Source: an uncultured Spirochaetales bacterium (lineage in GTDB: Bacteria > Spirochaetota > Spirochaetia > Sphaerochaetales > Sphaerochaetaceae). Taken from it: a DNA stretch of 64,000 nucleotides. The notes beneath the pieces were generated by a model. The model ran no database searches, was not told where the DNA came from, and saw nothing but the letters and a program-made list of their open reading frames with translations. Made by a program: the position numbers and the translations under genes. Location of the stretch: assembly GCA_949282255.1 (NCBI GenBank), contig CASDPA010000002.1, forward strand, positions 79,032 through 143,031, read 5' to 3'. Positions 58,666-64,000 of the stretch are shown here, in pieces (within the stretch, counting starts at the first letter, position 1; each line of letters opens with the position of its first letter).

Positions 58666-59677
58666 TCATCCCTTCCTTTTCCGTATCGTCGTCACACCTC
58701 TCCCCTTTATGGGAGGTGAGGACGACGGCAGTATCTTTCATAACTTCGCCAATGAATGAATCACTGACAGTGAATGTACATTTACCGCTCTCTTCAACCA
58801 GTCCGACTTTAGCAAGACGTGACAGGAAGTTACTGCGTCCACGGCTGAATATGTTGTAGATTGCATCTGATGAGAACCCCAGCTCTTTAAGGATTATCTT
58901 GGTATCCTTTTCTGTAAATTCAGGTTTACCAATCTTCTTTAGAATCTTTATAAGGAGTTCCTTATCCTTCTCTATGCCGTCATAGAATGATTTTTCACAT
59001 CTCTCAAAGACAATGCTTGATGGATACTCTCCATCTGAATCCTTTTCCCAGGTGTCGAGAACAACAACCTCAGAAGAGAGAAGAAGCTCTTCAGGAATCT
59101 TCCCGTTTTTCTGTTTGTTGATCTGCAAAGAAACTGTGTTATCACTTATCGCTGTTGCAAGGATTGATGTATCCATAGCACCGAAGAATGCACTGCTTCC
59201 TCTGGCTTCTCCCTTATACTCTCTGTTTTTCCCAGTGTGATGGATAATGAGAACAAAAGCATCAAAAACCTTGCTCAGCTTCTTGCATGAGAAATTGAAA
59301 ACCCTTGCACTTGTCGCGTCATTCTCATTGCCTGAGAAAAAGCAGTTGAGTGTATCAATTACAATGAACGATGGAGGAATCTGCACTTTCTTCTTGATTG
59401 ATTGTATGAGTGCATCTGCATTGGATGGGTTATCAAGATTGAATTCATCTTCAATCACATAAAAGCTTCCTGCATCCTCTACATCCTGATTCTTTGCCTT
59501 GATCCATGCACCTATTCTTTGTGCATTACCATCAGCCCCTTCTCCGCATAGATAAACGACAGAATGCCTTTCATCTTCTATTCTGTTGCCAAACCATTTG
59601 CCATGCCTTGTAGAGATTGAAAGCATGAGATCAATAGCAATGAATGTCTTTCCTGTTGCAGCATCTCCGTAAAGCAT
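58658..59677 (-). CDS. RepA-like AAA ATPase/helicase, N-terminus disturbed
   Basis: 339 residues from ATG 59677. The Walker A YGDAATGKTF sits only a few residues from the start, too early for the family; HSVVYLCGEGADGNAQRI, FIVIDTLNCF (Walker B) and VLIIHHTGKN follow, as in RepA-type hexameric helicases. Upstream, the same frame holds QKWLIKNWILEHGIG, the expected lead-in, back to a TGA near 59765. A start (ATG, then SEKPFD) exists in another frame just beyond. A frameshift near 59765 has therefore probably cut off the true N-terminus. Confidence 0.65.
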   Translation of the reverse strand: MLYGDAATGKTFIAIDLMLSISTRHGKWFGNRIEDERHSVVYLCGEGADGNAQRIGAWIKAKNQDVEDAGSFYVIEDEFNLDNPSNADALIQSIKKKVQIPPSFIVIDTLNCFFSGNENDATSARVFNFSCKKLSKVFDAFVLIIHHTGKNREYKGEARGSSAFFGAMDTSILATAISDNTVSLQINKQKNGKIPEELLLSSEVVVLDTWEKDSDGEYPSSIVFERCEKSFYDGIEKDKELLIKILKKIGKPEFTEKDTKIILKELGFSSDAIYNIFSRGRSNFLSRLAKVGLVEESGKCTFTVSDSFIGEVMKDTAVVLTSHKGERCDDDTEKEGMND

Positions 59678-59906
59678 CCCTATGCCATGCTCTAGAATCC
59701 AATTTTTGATCAGCCACTTCTGTGCCTGCTTCTTCCTGAAATACTCATAGCGTGTATGATTCTGATATCAAAAGGTTTTTCTGACATAATAAGCTTGGGA
59801 AAGCCGAAAAGACAGGGAGAGCGTGTTACTTGACGGCTAACTCATCTCCCTGCCAGCATCTTGAAATCTTTTCTGGATTATTTCAGCTTGCCCTTTACCT
59901 CCTTTT

Positions 59907-60152
59907 TCACATCATCATCTTGATTGACTCATCAGCCGTGACGCTCTGAGAGCGAAGCCACTTGTCAATCTCGCTTTTCTCAAAACGAAGCAGACCACCG
60001 ATCTTCTGTGATGGAATCGTGCGATTTGCTGCTCTCTGGTATATGGCTCTTTTTGAAAGCCCTATATATACAGAAAGCTCATCAATTGTCATGAATACTC
60101 TTGCGGAAGGATAATCCGCAATATCTGGTGAATGCATGTTCCTACCAATCAT
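59907..60152 (-). CDS. excisionase/MerR-like helix-turn-helix protein
   Basis: An 81-residue protein with the typical small DNA-binding fold: FMTIDELSVYIGLSKRAIYQRA, then IPSQKIGGLLRFEKSEIDKWL. This is the pattern of excisionases and of small regulators that sit beside phage-like replication genes. AGGAGG precedes the ATG. It is located between the RepA-like ATPase and the large unknown gene, so it may control excision with the integrase at 62590, or the replication operon. Confidence 0.75.
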   Translation of the reverse strand: MIGRNMHSPDIADYPSARVFMTIDELSVYIGLSKRAIYQRAANRTIPSQKIGGLLRFEKSEIDKWLRSQSVTADESIKMMM

Positions 60153-60242
60153 ATCGTATCCTCCTTGGCTGTTGATGTGGAAATGATAGGAATAGATGCA
60201 AGAATAAGCAGTCTAACTTCGGTATGAAAATAGTAAAAGCGA

Positions 60243-61169
60243 CTAGATTACCATCTCAGGAGCAGGAAGATTATAGAATAGCCAGTTGATTTCCTGATAC
60301 GTGCTGTACATCTTGCTGATTGTTGCTGGCGTGAATCGCTCAAGTTTCTCATTCTTCACGATTGAATCAAAAAGGATCTCTTTGCGAGGAAACATTATCT
60401 TCTTCTCAGCAATCTCATAAGAGTATCTGGAAAAAGCATTAAAGAGATCTGTGAGGCTTCCTCTGCCGATTGCTATGATGAATTTGTCGCTACCACCAAC
60501 TCTGGCTATCACGTTCTTGTGTTCTAGGAATGTCAGCAAGGATGAAGCTGTTTCCCTGATTTCCGCATTCAGTTCCTCAATGCTCTTGTCAATGAGAGTC
60601 ATGAGCATATCCAGTCTTGGGTTCCTGATTACGATATCATCTATCAGAGATAGCTTCTTCTTATGATGCCATCTGTAGATGTATGGAAGAATATTCGGTG
60701 AAACTGCGAAGAGAAATGCAACCTTCCTGGCTTTCCTTGGTTCAACTACTTTGTTTTCATTCCCTCGTAGAATCCAGAAAAGCATTGAAAATCCAAACAG
60801 CTCAGAGTCAAACTTGATATTGCTTTTGCTGTGCATTCTCTTGTAGAAGGATGTGAAGAATATCAAAGAGTCCTCACGGAGAGATGATGATATTCTCTCA
60901 AGAGTATCATGCGTAATTGCTATGAAATCCTCTGAAAGCAGAGCAAGTCTTACTGTCGGATCTTCTGAAATCCTTTCAAACTCCTTGAATCCAATCTCTG
61001 CAATAACAAATTCCTTCAGTATGCGATAAGAAAGACCTGTGTATCGGCTGTATATCGAACTCTGCTGCATCATTGAGGATATCGTCTGCTCATAGATATC
61101 AGGAAAGATATTCAGAATATATCTCTTAAGCGTTTTAAGGTTACTAAGTTTTGTATTAAGTGCATCCAT
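60243..61169 (-). CDS. unrecognised 308-residue island protein
   Basis: No family is recognised. The protein is mostly helical, with a basic, Lys-rich middle (RKARKVAFLFAVSPNILPYIYRWHHKKK, about 145-172) and a C-terminal half that alternates helix and charged turns. It has no signal peptide or membrane helix. It is upstream of the replication genes and in the same orientation; length and composition suggest an intact gene. A phage-like replication or abortive-infection accessory is possible, but this is speculation. Confidence 0.5.
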   Translation of the reverse strand: MDALNTKLSNLKTLKRYILNIFPDIYEQTISSMMQQSSIYSRYTGLSYRILKEFVIAEIGFKEFERISEDPTVRLALLSEDFIAITHDTLERISSSLREDSLIFFTSFYKRMHSKSNIKFDSELFGFSMLFWILRGNENKVVEPRKARKVAFLFAVSPNILPYIYRWHHKKKLSLIDDIVIRNPRLDMLMTLIDKSIEELNAEIRETASSLLTFLEHKNVIARVGGSDKFIIAIGRGSLTDLFNAFSRYSYEIAEKKIMFPRKEILFDSIVKNEKLERFTPATISKMYSTYQEINWLFYNLPAPEMVI

Positions 61170-61383
61170 TGATTAAGACTATCAAGGATTATCTTAGCTT
61201 GTTCAATAGGTGTATTTCATTATTATGTTTCAATTTAATGAAATCGTGTTGCAATTTTATGAAATTGAAAAAAAGATTTGTTACTAAAACAAAAAGTAAA
61301 TTTTATTCCTCTCATACAATCTCCAATTTGAACTTGTATATTCTTTTTCATGTTTGATTAGTCATATATAATCAGTTGTGACA

Positions 61384-61722
61384 ATGAAGTATTTTGTTAA
61401 TGAGAATGAACGGAAAGCATCTGGTAGCACATGTTATCTTGAATGGCAGAAAGGATATTATCATGATGAGTGTTGGTTGCCTGATTCAATCAATATAGAT
61501 GGCTATCTGTGGGACAAGGCATCAATGACACGGTTCATGCGACAAGTTGTGAAGGATTTTGATTATTACGATCTTAACATTGTCAACAAACAACAATGGG
61601 AAGAGATTGTAATGCTTAGCCAGAAAGCAAACCCGCTTTGCAAAAACATTATAGCAGAGGCAATTCCCTGGGTAACTGAGTGCTTCAAGCAATATGAAGT
61701 ATTTACAATCTGTGGCTTATAA
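61384..61722 (+). CDS. unrecognised 112-residue protein
   Basis: No family is recognised. It begins MKYFVNENERKASGSTCYLEW and ends in FTICGL, is rich in Trp, Tyr and Cys, and is acidic. A TATAAT lies about 15 bases before the start codon (GTG 61378 or ATG 61384), so the message would be nearly leaderless; no Shine-Dalgarno is seen. Position directly before a toxin-antitoxin pair and the small Trp/Tyr-rich form recall immunity proteins, but there is no motif to prove it. Confidence 0.4.
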   Translation: MKYFVNENERKASGSTCYLEWQKGYYHDECWLPDSINIDGYLWDKASMTRFMRQVVKDFDYYDLNIVNKQQWEEIVMLSQKANPLCKNIIAEAIPWVTECFKQYEVFTICGL

Positions 61723-61753
61723 ATTGTATCCATGCACGGTTTATTGACGAATA

Positions 61754-61930
61754 ACAGCTTCTCGCCATCGACTCATATCTGACTTGCTCTACGGAGAACT
61801 TATCAAACCAGAAAGGCTTAGAAAAGATTTCGGAAAAGAATGGAAAACCTATAAACAAGAATTGGCAACTAATGAATGGGTATGCTATATTATAGATGTA
61901 AGAAATTCTTACATACATAAGGAGGTTTAA
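61754..61930 (+). pseudogene. coding remnant before the antitoxin
   Basis: A frame without start codon reads TASRHRLISDLLYGELIKPE and then KDFGKEWKTYKQEL, ending at TAA 61928-61930 over the antitoxin ribosome binding site. It looks like the C-terminal part of a lost gene; the family is not known. Confidence 0.3.
61896..61914 (+). promoter_or_regulatory. operator palindrome of the toxin-antitoxin operon
   Basis: ATGTAAGAA-A-TTCTTACAT is a perfect 9+9 inverted repeat, seven bases before the antitoxin Shine-Dalgarno. Antitoxins of the AbrB kind repress their own operon by such sites. Confidence 0.65.
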
Positions 61931-61932
61931 CC

Positions 61933-62205
61933 ATGACTATGCAGCTTGTATCAGTTTCTTCAAAAGGGCAGATAGCCATTCCAGTAAGCTATCGTAAAGC
62001 CTTATCGATAAAGGAAGGAAGCCAGCTTGTCATTTATTCAGATGGTGAGAATATCATCCTGAAGCCTGTTGAACTTCCATTAGAAGATAAGCTTTCATCC
62101 GCACTTGCAAAAGCCAGGGAATATGCAGAGAAAGAAGGATTCACAGAAGATGATATCAAGAAGGCTATCAGCGAATCCCGAAAAGCAAGGAAAGAACTTG
62201 CATGA
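61933..62205 (+). CDS. AbrB/VapB-type antitoxin
   Basis: A 90-residue antitoxin with the swapped-hairpin AbrB N-terminus: QLVSVSSKGQIAIPVSYRKALSIKEGSQLVIYSDGENIILKP, then an acidic tail AREYAEKEGFTEDDIKKAI that would wrap the toxin. GGAGG is seven bases before the ATG. The stop overlaps the toxin start by four bases (ATGA). It should bind the palindrome at 61896-61914 and neutralise the PIN toxin. Confidence 0.9.
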   Translation: MTMQLVSVSSKGQIAIPVSYRKALSIKEGSQLVIYSDGENIILKPVELPLEDKLSSALAKAREYAEKEGFTEDDIKKAISESRKARKELA

Positions 62206-62603
62206 AGATAGTAATAGATACGAACGTATTCATCTCGGCTGTCTTCTTCGGAGGATCTCCTTTCAAAGTTCTTCAATCCGTCATTTCCAAACAGAATGAT
62301 GCGTATATATCGCCTGAAATATGGGATGAGTATAACGATGTCATCGAGAGAATGACAAAGAAATATCCTTCAAGGCTGAAGCAGCAGCTCATTGATGAAG
62401 TCTTCAAGATATTCAAAGTAATTATCCCTTCATCCGAAATCAGCATATGCAGAGACCCCGACGATGACAAATTCATCTCCTGTGCTATCGACGCAGAGTG
62501 TATGTATATCGTATCAGGAGATGATGATTTACTATCACTTGGAAATGTTGAAGATGTCACAATCTGTACACCATCAGAATTCCTGAACGCTATGAAGAGA
62601 TAG
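62202..62603 (+). CDS. PIN-domain toxin (putative ribonuclease)
   Basis: A 133-residue PIN toxin. The acidic catalytic residues are in place: Asp6 in VIDTNVFISA, a glutamate in SPEIWDEY near 39-43, and CRDPDDDKFISCA near 83-95 with IVSGDDDLL downstream. It is translationally coupled to the AbrB antitoxin. Family members cut RNA and are silenced by the antitoxin. The 3' end overlaps the integrase gene on the other strand by 14 bases. The pair appears intact and may keep the island in the cell. Confidence 0.9.
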   Translation: MKIVIDTNVFISAVFFGGSPFKVLQSVISKQNDAYISPEIWDEYNDVIERMTKKYPSRLKQQLIDEVFKIFKVIIPSSEISICRDPDDDKFISCAIDAECMYIVSGDDDLLSLGNVEDVTICTPSEFLNAMKR

Positions 62604-63825
62604 GAAAACTTATAATATTGCTCGAAACCTTGCCAATCTGAAGAAGTCTTTCCCTTACCTCGTGCGTATAATTGTCACTCATCCTCTCGCTCTGGTGTCC
62701 TACAATGAGACGGAGATTATTGTCATCAATCTCTCCTCGAAGCATCGAATTGAAGAAATGCCTTAGAGAATGGAAGTCTATGTTTCTCTCCTTCCTCTTT
62801 TCCTCTGTGATTCCAATAGCAGCAAGAGCTGCATAGTAGTACTTATTGATATAGCTTCCAGCTATCGGAGTATCAGCAGAGTTTTCAGACCAGAAGATAA
62901 GGCCATTCTTATGTGGATTTGAATCAGCCATATTCACAAGCTCCTCAGCCAACGTTTTTGATACAGGAACATGCCTCACTCTCTTCCCTTTTGTAGACTT
63001 GAAACCATCAGTCTTGGCAAAATTCTCCCTCACTGTGATGATAGCCTGATTCTCATACTCAACGTTGTTATCAACGAACTCGATACAATCCTTCCTCAAG
63101 GCTCTTATCTCTCCCTGCCTCATGCCTGTTGTAGCAGCAAGGGCAACAGCAAGATAGATCTTCATGCTGATGCGTCCTGCAAAGGCTTCTTTTCTCAGGT
63201 ATCCAAGAACAGCTTCGACTTCATTCTTAGTCGGAATGCCTCTGTCTTTCTGATCTCTCTGGAGCATTTTTACGTTCTGCATCGGGTTTGTCTTGATCAT
63301 TCCTCTTGCGAAAGCCTCATTCAAAGGCTTCTGCACAGAGAGGATGACATTGTTGATTGTCGAGTTTGATATATTCCCTTCATCAATTAAAGCTATAATG
63401 ACATTCTCGATATCATTCTGTGTTATCTCACTGAGTTTCAGAGCTTGGTCAATATGCGGAAGGAAGTTCTTCTTGAATGTGCCAAGCATATTAAGGCAAT
63501 GATCTCGTCCGATGCTTCCCTTCTTCGTCTTGTTCTTGAGCTTGACGTAGGATGAGTTATCGAAGTCCCAGAAGTTCAGAACATACTCTACAAAGTTAGG
63601 CGATTTCTTCTCCTTCTTCGTAAGCCCTTCCTCATAGGCTCTTACAGCGATTGCAGCAGCTGCACTTCTTGTTCCGATACGACGGAAGCTGTCATCTCCA
63701 AGCTTGCTTCTCAAGGTTTCTATGCTGAGTCCAGGATCATAGTTCTTTTTCTCAGGATTCCAGAAGCGAACATAATAGTAGACACCTTTTGCTCTGTGTC
63801 TCTTGTACAATGAAAATCTGACCAT
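62590..63825 (-). CDS. tyrosine-type site-specific integrase
   Basis: A 411-residue phage-type integrase. An arm-binding N-terminus (YYVRFWNPEKKNYDPG) and core-binding region come first. The catalytic set follows: Arg in TTGMRQGEIRAL, Lys in the STKGKRVRHVP segment, H-x-x-R in HSLRHFFNS, His in VGHQSERMSD and the Tyr nucleophile in NYTHEV. ATG 63825 has GGAGG with good spacing. It is the last gene in the window and reads away from the right edge, as integrases next to a tRNA attachment site do. It is the best candidate for the enzyme that used tRNA-Val(GAC). Confidence 0.92.
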   Translation of the reverse strand: MVRFSLYKRHRAKGVYYYVRFWNPEKKNYDPGLSIETLRSKLGDDSFRRIGTRSAAAAIAVRAYEEGLTKKEKKSPNFVEYVLNFWDFDNSSYVKLKNKTKKGSIGRDHCLNMLGTFKKNFLPHIDQALKLSEITQNDIENVIIALIDEGNISNSTINNVILSVQKPLNEAFARGMIKTNPMQNVKMLQRDQKDRGIPTKNEVEAVLGYLRKEAFAGRISMKIYLAVALAATTGMRQGEIRALRKDCIEFVDNNVEYENQAIITVRENFAKTDGFKSTKGKRVRHVPVSKTLAEELVNMADSNPHKNGLIFWSENSADTPIAGSYINKYYYAALAAIGITEEKRKERNIDFHSLRHFFNSMLRGEIDDNNLRLIVGHQSERMSDNYTHEVRERLLQIGKVSSNIISFPISS

Positions 63826-64000
63826 CAATTTCCTCCTTCAAAGAAGCAAAAGGCGGAAATAATTCCAGAATTTTCGGTTTCAACATGCTACCAAATATGC
63901 TACCTGAATTCTATTTTATCAACTAGCCATACCGTGTCTAATTTATTTTAGTGTATCAAGTTGATAAATTCAGCAACTAGTTTTTCATGGTTATTATTAT
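63826..64000. other. integrase upstream region with candidate arm sites
   Basis: A 10-bp inverted repeat, TTTATCAACT (63915-63924) and AGTTGATAAA (63959-63968), and two direct GCTACC copies (63887 and 63899). AACATGCTACCAA at 63882-63894 resembles 49425-49437 at the left border. These fit integrase arm-type sites or an autoregulatory operator. No part of a tRNA gene is present before the window ends. Confidence 0.45.

Overview
The window is bacterial, about 45% GC by eye in the backbone, and gene-dense, and it reads as a host-associated spirochaete (Sphaerochaetaceae/Treponema-like). The pointers are a long pyrophosphate-dependent phosphofructokinase, substrate-binding proteins whose mature ends begin GSSESSS or GGAKEES after an FA-type signal cleavage, an OadB/OadG sodium-pump pair, and spirochaete-like small proteins. 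This assignment is inference from gene content; no 16S gene is present.

Positions 1-49,220 look like stable chromosome. In order: the end of a LuxR-type regulator; yaiI and pfp; yhbY and an acyl-CoA ligase; a seven-gene phosphate regulon (pstSCAB-phoU-phoB-phoR, minus strand) with a Pho box in front of pstS; a divergent folC-rqcH-membrane-protein operon; miaA-rpoZ, a CMP-kinase-like gene, yicC and small genes including an unlisted 54-residue zinc-ribbon protein; a polyamine ABC operon potABCD with a second potD; a convergent nucleoside/methylthioadenosine salvage trio; an FKBP isomerase; a YhcH/CMP-kinase-like pair; a flavodiiron protein; dat-ddc for 1,3-diaminopropane; a tandem PII-like protein and oadB-oadG; a LacI-controlled sugar ABC operon with malQ; an ArsR-controlled arsP/thioredoxin operon with two matching operators; and ftsH with two small partners, then a TetR regulator. 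Polyamine uptake, diaminopropane synthesis and possible methylthioadenosine salvage lie within 15 kb of each other.

From 49,221 to the right edge the window is a mosaic genomic island. Its left border is the 3' part of a tRNA-Val(GAC) gene, broken at the anticodon loop, and a tyrosine integrase lies near the right edge, so the intact tRNA should lie just beyond 64,000. Inside are two 56-bp direct repeats that carry a tRNA-3'-end-like sequence plus a terminator (4.49 kb apart), an IS200-type element, a low-GC MFS efflux gene with a sigma-factor fragment, a phage-type replisome organiser beside a nine-unit 12-bp repeat array, broken type I restriction-modification genes with the two halves of hsdS on opposite strands, a decayed serine recombinase, a primase/RepA-like ATPase/excisionase replication module with frameshifts, two unrecognised proteins, and an intact-looking AbrB/PIN toxin-antitoxin pair with a perfect operator palindrome. 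Much of the island is decaying; the integrase and the toxin-antitoxin pair look intact.
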